This document shows, piece by piece, positions 51,659 to 58,634 of a DNA stretch of 58,634 nt. The stretch is taken from NCBI GenBank assembly GCA_001512915.1, contig LFTC01000040.1, positions 1-58,634 on the forward strand, given 5' to 3'. The translations under genes and the position numbers were made by a program. The stretch is from Clostridiales bacterium DTU083. GTDB taxonomy: Bacteria > Bacillota > Clostridia > Caldicoprobacterales > DTU083. Below the pieces are notes generated by a model that worked only from the letters and a program-made list of their open reading frames with translations, was not told where the DNA came from and made no database searches. Positions within the stretch are counted from its first letter, which is position 1, and every line of letters begins with the position of its first letter.

Positions 51659-53164
51659 GTGCTTCGCCCCGGTTTTGACAATGAAAAATACCTCGAAGAA
51701 CAGACACGTGAGATTTTAAAACGTGTAGAACTTTTTGAACAAAAGCTCTACCTGGAATTTGGAGGGAAGCTTTTTTTTGATTACCATGCAGCCAGGGTGC
51801 TGCCTGGATATGACCCTAATGCTAAAGTTAGATTGCTGCAGAAACTGAAAGATAAAGCTGAAATAATCATATGCATCTATGCAGGAGATATAGAAAGACG
51901 AAAAATCCGTGCAGATTTCGGCATTACATATGAAATGGATGCATTAAAACTGATTGATAACCTTCGTGCATGGGACCTTGATATTGCAGGCGTGGTTATT
52001 ACCCGCTATAATGACCAGCCAGCAGCTAGAATGTTTAAAAACACCCTTGAACTGCGCAATATCAAGGTTTACATACATAGGCCCATACCCGGCTATCCTA
52101 CTGATATCAATGCACTTTTGAGTGAAGAGGGTTTTGGGGCCAATGATTATATTGAAACAACAAAACCATTGGTTATCGTTACCGGACCAGGCCCTGGCAG
52201 CGGTAAACTGGCTACCTGTCTTTCACAGCTATATCATGACAGCCAGAGAGGCATAAAGAGCGGGTATGCCAAGTTTGAAACCTTTCCTATCTGGAATCTC
52301 CCCTTAAAGCATCCGGTCAACGTAGCCTATGAAGCTGCTACGGCTGACCTGAAGGATCTAAATGTAATTGATCCTTTTCACCTGGAAGCTTATGGAGAAA
52401 CATCTGTAAACTATAACAGGGATGTGGAAATCTTCCCCGTATTAAAAAGAATATTAGAAAAGGTTTCATCTAAAGAATCCGTATATAAATCACCTACCGA
52501 TATGGGCGTCAACCGAGCAGGGTTTGGCATAATTGACGATGAAGTGGTACGGGAAGCTTCAAAGCAGGAAATCATACGAAGATATTTCTGGTACAAAACG
52601 GAATACATCAAGGGTCTGCAGGATAAGGACAGCTTTTCAAGGGTAGAACTTTTGATGGAAGATTTTAAGCTGGTGCCGGAAGACAGGCGGGTAGTTGTAG
52701 CAGCAAGAGAAGTATTAAAATCCAAACCTAAGGATGGTAAAGACAATAAATGCGGTGCCGCCATTGAACTACACAACGGCGAAATAGCCACCGGCAAAAG
52801 ATCCGTATTAATGAACGCAACTTCCAGCGTTATTCTGAATGCAATAAAAATTGTGTCAGGCATACCGGACAACATTCACCTGTTGTCGCCAAATGTAATA
52901 GAATCCATACAGAATCTGAAAAAAAATATTTTAAATGAGAAAAATATCCGACTGAACCTGGAGGAAACTCTTATTTCGTTAAGCATCAGTGCCACTACCA
53001 ACCCAACGGCACAACTGGCTTTGTCAAACCTAAAGAAACTAACAGGATGCGAATTGCATTCTACAAATATTTTGTCATCTACAGACGATTCCGTGCTGCA
53101 TAAACTGGGAATCAATGTTACATGTGATCCTAATTTCCCGTCAGCGGATTTGTATATCGACTGA
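51659..53164 (+). CDS. DUF1846 family protein
   Basis: This 501-residue protein belongs to DUF1846, a widespread but uncharacterised family in Firmicutes with solved structures. It opens with [24 protein letters not shown] and [28 protein letters not shown], both family hallmarks. A glycine-rich loop [16 protein letters not shown] (about 178-193) resembles a phosphate-binding loop, so nucleotide binding is plausible. The GTG at 51659 has GGGAGG seven bases upstream. It ends one base from the converging RNase M5-like gene. Function unknown. Confidence 0.92.
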   Translation: MLRPGFDNEKYLEEQTREILKRVELFEQKLYLEFGGKLFFDYHAARVLPGYDPNAKVRLLQKLKDKAEIIICIYAGDIERRKIRADFGITYEMDALKLIDNLRAWDLDIAGVVITRYNDQPAARMFKNTLELRNIKVYIHRPIPGYPTDINALLSEEGFGANDYIETTKPLVIVTGPGPGSGKLATCLSQLYHDSQRGIKSGYAKFETFPIWNLPLKHPVNVAYEAATADLKDLNVIDPFHLEAYGETSVNYNRDVEIFPVLKRILEKVSSKESVYKSPTDMGVNRAGFGIIDDEVVREASKQEIIRRYFWYKTEYIKGLQDKDSFSRVELLMEDFKLVPEDRRVVVAAREVLKSKPKDGKDNKCGAAIELHNGEIATGKRSVLMNATSSVILNAIKIVSGIPDNIHLLSPNVIESIQNLKKNILNEKNIRLNLEETLISLSISATTNPTAQLALSNLKKLTGCELHSTNILSSTDDSVLHKLGINVTCDPNFPSADLYID

Positions 53165-53165
53165 C

Positions 53166-53759
53166 TTAATTCATATTTTGAAGAAAATTTGAAATAAATT
53201 CCTGATATTCTTCATAAGTAAACAAGGCATTGAGCACATCAAGCAGAGCATTGGCAGACAGCCGAGAGGGCAGCTGCAGTTCCTTCAACAGCTCCATTCT
53301 TAACTGTCTGCTGTTGTTTTTTCCGGATATACCATCCCTGTATAGATCCTGCTTTGTTATGACCTTATCATTTGTCATATTTTTAACGATATCGCATTCG
53401 GCATTTTTCAATGCCTGTATAATAATCTCCTTTGACATGCCCTCTACCCCCAGCAAACCTTCCCTGCCCGGCTTGTCCTTCCGCCTTTCCTTTCCGTAAA
53501 TTTCTGGTATATAGGCATGTTTTATATGACTGGCGGGTATAAAAGATTGGATATATCTTCTGATTAAGAAACCTGCACGATCTGAATCTGTAAAAATGAT
53601 AATGCCCTTTTTTAGAGCCAGTTTCCTTATCATTTCCTTAAGATTTCTGTCGTTAAACACTGCAAAGCCGTTTGTGGGAATAATTACAGCGTCTATTAAC
53701 TGTTCCAGCTTTACTTTATCATATATGCCTTCTACAATTATTGCTTCTTTGATTTTCAA
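53166..53759 (-). CDS. RNase M5-like TOPRIM protein
   Basis: The 197-residue product has an N-terminal TOPRIM domain with the metal-binding Glu in IIVEGIYDK and FTDSDRAG (DxD), followed by PGREGLLGVE. A C-terminal DUF4093-type region follows (ITKQDLYRDGISGKNNSRQLRMELLKELQLP), the architecture of ribonuclease M5, which matures 5S rRNA. The VEG-x-x-DK start differs a little from the usual VEGKxD. The ATG at 53759 is followed by a clean N-terminus. No ksgA, its frequent neighbour, is nearby, so it may be a paralogue of the main RNase M5. Confidence 0.85.
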   Translation of the reverse strand: MKIKEAIIVEGIYDKVKLEQLIDAVIIPTNGFAVFNDRNLKEMIRKLALKKGIIIFTDSDRAGFLIRRYIQSFIPASHIKHAYIPEIYGKERRKDKPGREGLLGVEGMSKEIIIQALKNAECDIVKNMTNDKVITKQDLYRDGISGKNNSRQLRMELLKELQLPSRLSANALLDVLNALFTYEEYQEFISNFLQNMN

Positions 53760-53873
53760 AGTCTTGCTCCTTCTTTCCTGTCTTAACTGATTTATACTTG
53801 AAATACCAGTCGTTTTATATTATAACATAAAGAAATACAGCTAAGCTTTTTTTCATTTTTTATACTTTGGTAC

Positions 53874-53902
53874 TTTAATCAGGTAAATAAATATAGTATA
53901 AT
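53874..53902 (+). promoter_or_regulatory. Promoter of serC-serA
   Basis: TATAAT (53897-53902) is preceded at 17 bases by TTTAAT (53874-53879). The leader of about 60 bases shows no T-box or other riboswitch motif. Confidence 0.55.
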
Positions 53903-53968
53903 ACTCAACAAGTTAAATTTTCATCAATCTTGAAATTGTTCTAATTTTCTGCAAGGGAGGATTTACAA

Positions 53969-55051
53969 TTGGAAAGAGTTTATAATTTTTCTGCAGGACC
54001 ATCTGTACTCCCACTGCCTGTATTAGAAGAAGCACAAAGAGAATTAATGAACGCCAACGGCAGCGGAATGTCCGTTATGGAAATGAGCCATCGCTCAAGC
54101 CTGTTTAAGGACATCATTGCGGAAGCTGAAGAGCTTCTGCGCGATCTGATGGATATACCTGATAATTATAAGGTATTATTCCTTCAGGGAGGAGCTTCCA
54201 CTCAATTTGCCATGGTTCCTCTCAATCTGATGTCGAAAAATAAAAAAGCTGATTATGTTAATACTGGTGTATGGGCAAAAAAGGCCATTTCAGAGGCAAA
54301 AAGATATGGTACGGTTAATGTTGTAGCATCTTCAGAAGATCAAACCTTTAATTATATTCCTGATCTGGATGAGTCCACTTTCTCCGAGGATGCCGATTAC
54401 TTCCATATCACAATTAACAATACAATATATGGCACCAGATACACCAGGCTGCCTGACACCGGCCATGTTCCTTTGGTAACTGATGCTTCTTCCGGCATTT
54501 TATCCGAAGTGTATCCGGTCAGCAAATTTGGCCTGATCTATGCCGGAGCTCAAAAAAATATTGGGCCGGCCGGATTAACCATAGCAATCATCCGGGAAGA
54601 TCTTATCGGCAATGCTATGGAGTTTACTCCAACCATGATGGACTATAAAACACATGCAGATAACAATTCCATGTACAATACTCCACCCACATTCGCCATC
54701 TATATGGCCATGCTGGTTTTCCGCTGGCTGAAGAAACTGGGCGGTGTGCCGGAAATTGAAAAGTATAATATAGAAAAAGCAAAGCTATTGTACGATTTTC
54801 TGGATAATTCCGATTTATTCAGAGGAACTGCTGCACCAAAAGATCGTTCCCTGATGAACGTTCCCTTTGTTCTGCCGACAGAAGAACTGAATAAAAAATT
54901 TATCAGTGAGGCACAGAAAGCAGGCCTGGTCAACCTGGCAGGGCATCGTTCAGTAGGCGGCATGCGAGCTAGTATCTATAATGCAATGCCTATAGAGGGA
55001 GTTAAAGCTCTTGTAAGTTTTATGGAAAAATTTGAACTGGAAAATAAATAA
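53969..55051 (+). CDS. serC: Phosphoserine aminotransferase
   Basis: SerC converts 3-phosphohydroxypyruvate to phosphoserine with PLP. The 360-residue product has the family start VYNFSAGPSVLPLPVLEEAQ, MSHRSSLFKDI, FLQGGASTQFAMVPLNL, the PLP lysine in YAGAQKNIGPAG, and GHRSVGGMRASIYNAM at the end. The TTG start follows GGAGGATT. serA begins 25 bases downstream, giving the first two steps of serine synthesis in one transcript; serB is not in the window. Confidence 0.96.
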   Translation: MERVYNFSAGPSVLPLPVLEEAQRELMNANGSGMSVMEMSHRSSLFKDIIAEAEELLRDLMDIPDNYKVLFLQGGASTQFAMVPLNLMSKNKKADYVNTGVWAKKAISEAKRYGTVNVVASSEDQTFNYIPDLDESTFSEDADYFHITINNTIYGTRYTRLPDTGHVPLVTDASSGILSEVYPVSKFGLIYAGAQKNIGPAGLTIAIIREDLIGNAMEFTPTMMDYKTHADNNSMYNTPPTFAIYMAMLVFRWLKKLGGVPEIEKYNIEKAKLLYDFLDNSDLFRGTAAPKDRSLMNVPFVLPTEELNKKFISEAQKAGLVNLAGHRSVGGMRASIYNAMPIEGVKALVSFMEKFELENK

Positions 55052-55076
55052 ATCTACAGAGTAAGGGGTTTGCAAA

Positions 55077-56243
55077 ATGTACAAAATAAAAATTTTTAAT
55101 AATATACCAGACATCATATTTGATCATCTTACTCCGGATAAGTATGAAATAACCGATAAAGCGGAAGAAGCCCACGGTATTTTGGTCCGCAGCGCCAATT
55201 TGCACGAAATGGAACTCTCACCCTCTTTGCTGGGAATAGCAAGAGCAGGAGCCGGCGTTAACAATATCCCCATTGATAAATGCACAGAAAAAGGGATAGT
55301 TGTATTCAATACACCCGGGGCCAATGCCAATGCAGTAAAAGAACTGGTTCTGGCATCTCTCTTTCTTTCATCACGGAGAATTTATGACGGAATAGAATGG
55401 GTTAAATCCCTTAAAGGCAAGGGAAGCGAAATTCCAAAATTAGTTGAAAAGGAAAAATCCCGTTTCTCCGGTCCGGAAATCACCGGCAAGAAATTGGGAG
55501 TTATCGGACTGGGAGCCATCGGATCCATGGTCGCTAACGGTGCACATGCCTTAGGCATGGAGGTAACAGGATACGATCCCTTTATTTCTGTAAAAGCTGC
55601 CTGGAGTCTGTCCCGTGCAGTAAACAGGGCAGAAAGCCTGGAAAGCCTGTTGGCTGAATCGGACTATATTACCATCCACATTCCCCTGCTCCCAGACACA
55701 AGGAACTATATTAATCGGGAAGCATTTTCTAAGATGAAAAAAGGAGTGCGTCTCCTGAACTTTGCGAGGGGTGAACTTATTAACACTGCTGACTTAATTG
55801 AAGCATTAAATGATGGAACGGTAAGCTGCTATGTTACCGATTTCCCCACTGAGGAATTGCTTGCCTGTGATAATGTTGTGCCTATTCCTCACTTGGGTGC
55901 ATCTACTCCTGAATCAGAAGAAAACTGTGCCTCAATGGCTTCATCTCAGCTGCAGCAGTATATCGAGACAGGCAATATTGTTAATTCAGTAAACTTCCCT
56001 GATTGTGAAATGCCAAAGGAAGACCATCTAAGAATAACCGTGGCCCATAAAAATGTGCCAAATATGCTGGGGCAGATTGCATCATTTTTAGCATCCCGCA
56101 ATATAAATATTGCCCACATGATAAACAAAAGCAAGGGCAATACGGCATACACCATGATTGACATAGATGGTGAAGCACCTGACGATTTGTTCCAGAAGTT
56201 AAGCGAAATAGGCGGGGTAATCAAAGTAAGAATAATTCCCTAA
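55077..56243 (+). CDS. serA: D-3-phosphoglycerate dehydrogenase
   Basis: SerA oxidises 3-phosphoglycerate to phosphohydroxypyruvate. The 388-residue product is the short type: catalytic domain with RAGAGVNNIPID, the NAD loop GLGAIGSMVANGAHALGM, the catalytic Arg in LLNFARGELI and the Glu/His pair ending in IPHLGASTPESE. A C-terminal ACT domain (about 315-388; NVPNMLGQIASFLASRNINIAHM) would sense serine. AAGGGG precedes the ATG. A strong terminator follows. Confidence 0.96.
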   Translation: MYKIKIFNNIPDIIFDHLTPDKYEITDKAEEAHGILVRSANLHEMELSPSLLGIARAGAGVNNIPIDKCTEKGIVVFNTPGANANAVKELVLASLFLSSRRIYDGIEWVKSLKGKGSEIPKLVEKEKSRFSGPEITGKKLGVIGLGAIGSMVANGAHALGMEVTGYDPFISVKAAWSLSRAVNRAESLESLLAESDYITIHIPLLPDTRNYINREAFSKMKKGVRLLNFARGELINTADLIEALNDGTVSCYVTDFPTEELLACDNVVPIPHLGASTPESEENCASMASSQLQQYIETGNIVNSVNFPDCEMPKEDHLRITVAHKNVPNMLGQIASFLASRNINIAHMINKSKGNTAYTMIDIDGEAPDDLFQKLSEIGGVIKVRIIP

Positions 56244-56247
56244 GCAG

Positions 56248-56283
56248 AAAATGCTGTGCCGAAAAGAGCACAGCATTTTTTTT
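56248..56283 (+). terminator. Terminator after serA
   Basis: AAAATGCTGTGC and GCACAGCATTTT form a 12-bp stem with an eight-base loop, followed by more T residues. Confidence 0.92.
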
Positions 56284-56350
56284 GACTGGTTATATTCCAT
56301 TTTATTGGACAAAATAAATATCTCAAAAAACATCAGGAAAGGAGAATCAA

Positions 56351-56491
56351 ATGTCCACCGATAAAAAACAAAAATACAAGAAAAACAGTGCCAAACAGCA
56401 GCCTGAATTCTATAACGATCAATTAGGCGAAAATGCTGCAGAACACTTCAGCGAAAAGTATGAGAATAAAACTAAAAGAAAAAGAAAATAG
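56351..56491 (+). CDS. Small basic 46-residue protein
   Basis: An ATG at 56351 with AAAGGAG seven bases upstream opens a 46-codon frame that ends at TAG. The product is highly charged and mostly basic (MSTDKKQKYKK... and a Lys/Arg-rich end TKRKRK), with an acidic middle (NDQLGENAAEHFSEKYEN). It has no hydrophobic segment. It lies between two terminators, so it is its own transcription unit. I do not recognise a family; a small spore or nucleic-acid-binding protein is only a guess. Confidence 0.6.
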   Translation: MSTDKKQKYKKNSAKQQPEFYNDQLGENAAEHFSEKYENKTKRKRK

Positions 56492-56504
56492 CAGCAAAAT
56501 GAAT

Positions 56505-56540
56505 ATAAGGGATGTGCCTGAGGCATATCCCTTATTCATT
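56505..56540. terminator. Long hairpin between the small gene and the exonuclease gene
   Basis: A 14-bp stem with one G-T pair (56505-56518 with 56522-56535) and a TGA loop separates the two convergent genes. It overlaps the exonuclease stop codon and probably ends both transcripts. Confidence 0.7.
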
Positions 56541-57128
56541 GCCCTTAATTTTTATTTGCTCCTTTATATCCTCATTAAAAACTTTAATAAACAACTTTAC
56601 AGTATGCAGGGCATCATCCAAAGCCCTGTGCAGCTTGCCATCTATTTCAATATTAAAAGCATTTAGTGCATTTTTGAGCCCCACGGCTTGACTTTTTGGA
56701 AGACCTAGAATTTTAGTACAAATACTTTGAATATCATAGTATCTTTCAATCCAGTCATATGGAAGCTTATGATATATACAGTTTTTCTTAAGTATTCTAA
56801 TGTCATTAGTGCTCCAGGTGCAAAGAATATAATCACTGCCGCAAAACTCCTGAAAATCAGCTATAACCTTTCTGAAATCATCTCCTGATTTTAAATCCTG
56901 CAGCCTGATCCCGGTCTTACGGATGACAATTGGGCTTAATCTCCGATATATAGCAGGTTTTATCAAACGACTGAATACAGATGTTATCTTTAAATCCTCA
57001 CTTACCCTGACTGCCCCTATTTCAATGATTTCGAAAGGACTTACCGGATCAGGCCTGAACCTGCTGTTAGGATTATAAAGCTTTGGCTGGGGCTGGCTGA
57101 ATTCTGTGTCCAAGACTATGTAATTCAT
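56532..57128 (-). CDS. DEDDh 3'-5' exonuclease
   Basis: The 198-residue protein has the exonuclease motifs in order: VLDTEF (Asp7, Glu9), the middle Asp in CTWSTNDIRIL, and HRALDDA with the DEDDh His and final Asp. It resembles KapD/ERI1-like and DNA polymerase III epsilon-type exonucleases acting on short DNA or RNA. AGGAG precedes the ATG at 57128. The start lies only 19 bases behind the 6S RNA terminator, with no room for a clear promoter, so it is probably expressed by read-through from the 6S gene. Confidence 0.9.
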   Translation of the reverse strand: MNYIVLDTEFSQPQPKLYNPNSRFRPDPVSPFEIIEIGAVRVSEDLKITSVFSRLIKPAIYRRLSPIVIRKTGIRLQDLKSGDDFRKVIADFQEFCGSDYILCTWSTNDIRILKKNCIYHKLPYDWIERYYDIQSICTKILGLPKSQAVGLKNALNAFNIEIDGKLHRALDDALHTVKLFIKVFNEDIKEQIKIKGNE

Positions 57129-57146
57129 AGAATACTCCTATACTAT

Positions 57147-57174
57147 AAAAAAACTTAGGCAATATTGCCTAAGT
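57147..57174 (-). terminator. Terminator of the 6S RNA gene
   Basis: ACTTAGGCAATATTGCCTAAGT is quoted here only by its arms: ACTTAGGCA pairs with TGCCTAAGT. On the minus strand seven T residues follow. Confidence 0.9.
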
Positions 57175-57372
57175 GGATCTGAGATACCGTCGTTTCAATT
57201 TTGACACCTATCTCTCGATAGGTGGGTGCCCGCAGCATGCCTTCTACCTTCCCCTTTCGACGAACGGTCTTACCATGGGCCCGGTATCCGACAGGCATTT
57301 TGGGCTCCCTTATTCATTACGTAGGTTCAAAATAGAAACCATGCGTATATCTCAGAACATTATTTTTCTTAC
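57147..57372 (-). ncRNA. ssrS: 6S RNA
   Basis: On the minus strand the RNA has the 6S architecture. A closing stem is formed by TCTGAGATA and TATCTCAGA (near 57349-57357 and 57178-57186), supported further in by GTTTC/GAAAC. A large internal bubble follows, whose 3' side holds a small hairpin (CACCTATC-GAGA-GATAGGTG). The long apical arm begins GGGAGCCC/GGGCACCC and UGCC/GGCA. 6S RNA mimics an open promoter and binds sigma-A RNA polymerase. A strong promoter precedes it and a perfect hairpin with a T-run ends it. The ends given are estimates from these signals. Confidence 0.85.
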
Positions 57373-57378
57373 ACTCTT

Positions 57379-57406
57379 ATTATAACGTAATTCACCGGGG
57401 CGTCAA
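57379..57406 (-). promoter_or_regulatory. Promoter of the 6S RNA gene
   Basis: On the minus strand TTGACG (57406-57401) and TATAAT (57384-57379) are 16 bases apart, a strong promoter as expected for an abundant RNA. The start would be near 57372. Confidence 0.8.
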
Positions 57407-57413
57407 TGGAAGT

Positions 57414-58406
57414 TTATGCCATTAGAATGACATCAATCCTTTTCAATTCTTCCTGAGTAAAATCTAGATTATTCAGCGCTGCTGCATTTTCTTCAATTTG
57501 GCTCACTTTGCTGGCACCAATCAATACAGAAGTAACCCGCCCGTCTCTTAATATCCAGGCAAGTGCCATCTGGGCCAATGTCTGCCCCCTTTCTTCAGCA
57601 AGCTGGTTGAGCTTTCTGATCTTGTTAAGCCGTTCTTCTGTGATTTCACGTTCCTTAAGGTAGCCATGAGGCTTGGCTGCCCTGGAATCTTCCGGAATGC
57701 CTTTTAAATACTTATCAGTCAGCATGCCCTGTGCCAAAGGTGAGAAAGCAATGCAGCCTATTCCTTCTTTTTCCAAAACTTCCAGCAAACCATCCTCAAT
57801 CCAGCGATTAAACATGGAATAAGAAGGTTGATGAATCAGGCAGGGTGTTCCCAATTGTTTCAATATATCAACAGCTTTTTGCGTTTGTTCAGCACTGTAA
57901 TTGGATAACCCCACATACAAAGCTTTACCCTGCCGCACTGCCTGATCCAGTGCACCCATGGTTTCCTCCAGCGGTGTATCAGGATCCGGACGGTGATGGT
58001 AAAATATATCCACATATTCCAGCCCCATCCGCTTGAGGCTCTGGTCCAGGCTGGAAAGCAGATATTTTCTGGAGCCCCAGTCACCGTAAGGCCCTTCCCA
58101 CATGTAGTAACCTGCCTTGGTGGAGATAACCATTTCATCCCGATATGCTCTCATGTCCTGCTTCAGGATTCTGCCAAAATTCTCTTCAGCTGAACCCGGC
58201 GGCGGACCGTAATTATTGGCCAGATCAAAATGCGTAATGCCCAAATCGAAAGCCTTATGAATCATAGCCCTGCTATTCTCAAAAGCATCCACCCCTCCAA
58301 AATTGTGCCAGAGCCCCAAGGATACAGCAGGCAGTTTCAAGCCGCTCCTTCCACAGCGGTTATACTTCATGGAATTATAACGCTTTTCAGAAGGCAAATA
58401 TGTCAT
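57414..58406 (-). CDS. Aldo/keto reductase, YghZ-like
   Basis: This 330-residue TIM-barrel oxidoreductase uses NADPH. The tetrad is visible: Asp in FDLANNYGPPPGSAEENFG with Tyr, Lys in STKAGYYMW, and His in YHHRPDPDTPLEETM. The GPPPGSAEE stretch and WEGPYGDWGSRKYL point to the YghZ/L-glyceraldehyde 3-phosphate reductase group, which clears methylglyoxal-type aldehydes. GGGGG precedes the ATG at 58406. The next gene upstream is a glyoxalase-fold protein, so the two may share a detoxification role; that link is inferred. Confidence 0.93.
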   Translation of the reverse strand: MTYLPSEKRYNSMKYNRCGRSGLKLPAVSLGLWHNFGGVDAFENSRAMIHKAFDLGITHFDLANNYGPPPGSAEENFGRILKQDMRAYRDEMVISTKAGYYMWEGPYGDWGSRKYLLSSLDQSLKRMGLEYVDIFYHHRPDPDTPLEETMGALDQAVRQGKALYVGLSNYSAEQTQKAVDILKQLGTPCLIHQPSYSMFNRWIEDGLLEVLEKEGIGCIAFSPLAQGMLTDKYLKGIPEDSRAAKPHGYLKEREITEERLNKIRKLNQLAEERGQTLAQMALAWILRDGRVTSVLIGASKVSQIEENAAALNNLDFTQEELKRIDVILMA

Positions 58407-58425
58407 TATCAGTAACCCCCTGTTT

Positions 58426-58634
58426 TTATTTTTTAGGCACTATCTCTATCCAATAACCGTCGGGATCCTCTATAAAGTAAATGCCCATCGCCTTATTCTC
58501 ATAGCAAATGCAGCCCATCTCAGAATGATACTTATAAGCCGCTTCAAAATCATCCACCTCGAAGGCCAGATGAAATTCATTATCGCCCAAATCATAAGGC
58601 TTATCCCAATCTCTCAGCCAGGTCAGTTCCAAAG
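58426..58634 (-). CDS. VOC/glyoxalase-fold protein, C-terminal part only
   Basis: The frame runs off the window end; only the last 69 or so codons are seen. The fragment has NEFHLAFEVDDFEAAYKYH and GIYFIEDPDGYWIEIV, the end of a vicinal-oxygen-chelate domain such as lactoylglutathione lyase (GloA). The metal-binding Glu is in WIEIV and a metal His in HLAFEV. It lies 19 bases before the aldo/keto reductase gene on the same strand. The N-terminal half is outside the window, so the exact type is open. Confidence 0.85.
   Translation of the reverse strand, partial: LELTWLRDWDKPYDLGDNEFHLAFEVDDFEAAYKYHSEMGCICYENKAMGIYFIEDPDGYWIEIVPKK

Noticed and set aside
52411-52875. Open frame of 154 codons on the minus strand
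   Set aside because: It is antisense to the DUF1846 gene and consists of low-complexity Ser/Leu-rich sequence typical of shadow frames.
53760-53968. T-box or serine riboswitch before serC
   Set aside because: The gap was read for the T-box core and for stem-loop terminators; none is present, only a promoter-like sequence.
1-58634. CRISPR arrays, insertion sequences, prophage or integron features
   Set aside because: No regularly spaced repeats, transposase, integrase or phage structural genes were seen on either strand.

Overview
The window looks like a chromosomal segment of an anaerobic, low-GC member of the Bacillota, most likely class Clostridia. The evidence is a T-box leader, TTG and GTG starts behind strong AGGAGG ribosome sites, a PPi-type phosphofructokinase, acetate kinase without a neighbouring pta, a bacteriohemerythrin, a YjcZ-like small protein and several GGDEF/EAL/HD-GYP proteins. 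No phage, insertion sequence, CRISPR array, rRNA or tRNA gene was seen. Coding density is very high. Apart from the first 489 bases, which hold a promoter and a tryptophan T-box, no gene-free stretch exceeds 300 bases.

Layout. 1-11.2 kb: T-box-controlled stand-alone trpB2, an EamA permease, a 3-methyladenine glycosylase, a membrane zinc-finger protein, an FNR-like regulator, uppP, pfp, lplA, a DUF89 protein, DegV and an alpha/beta hydrolase. 11.2-18.7 kb (all minus): a MecA-like lipoprotein PBP and a PatB-type C-S lyase. Upstream of these lie a radical SAM enzyme followed by a divergent metK, then a TetR regulator and a sugar acetyltransferase. 18.9-24 kb: rtcB, yaaA, a DUF4870 gene broken by one stop codon, and a large PAS/GGDEF/HD-GYP protein. 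24-31 kb: a heterodimeric ABC exporter, then a solute-binding lipoprotein paired with a membrane-anchored LuxR regulator. 30.8-32.9 kb: three zinc-ribbon genes plus an intact DUF4870 gene, preceded by an array of GGGGTGATT elements. 32.9-38.5 kb: an SDR, a diguanylate cyclase with a periplasmic binding domain, an EAL phosphodiesterase, and a divergent hemerythrin. 38.6-44 kb: GT8, brnQ, an unusual half-glycosyltransferase/PlsC fusion, thpR, an RsmC-like methyltransferase and a HAD phosphatase. 44-51 kb: capA-like, ackA, ispG, ispH (one probable operon read from ispH), a short alaS without its C-terminal domains, and an NlpC/P60 protein. 51-58.6 kb: a small hydrophobic protein, DUF1846, an RNase M5-like protein, serC-serA, a 46-residue basic protein, a DEDDh exonuclease placed just behind a 6S RNA gene, an aldo/keto reductase, and the end of a glyoxalase-fold protein cut by the window edge.

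Themes. Signalling is heavy: three c-di-GMP proteins, an FNR-like regulator, a possible oxygen-binding hemerythrin and a sensor LuxR. Many gene pairs converge end to end or overlap. The least explained parts are the zinc-ribbon/DUF4870 operon with its repeat array, the binding-protein/LuxR pair, the GT-N/PlsC fusion and the radical SAM/metK operon. All assignments rest on reading motifs by eye; no database search was run.
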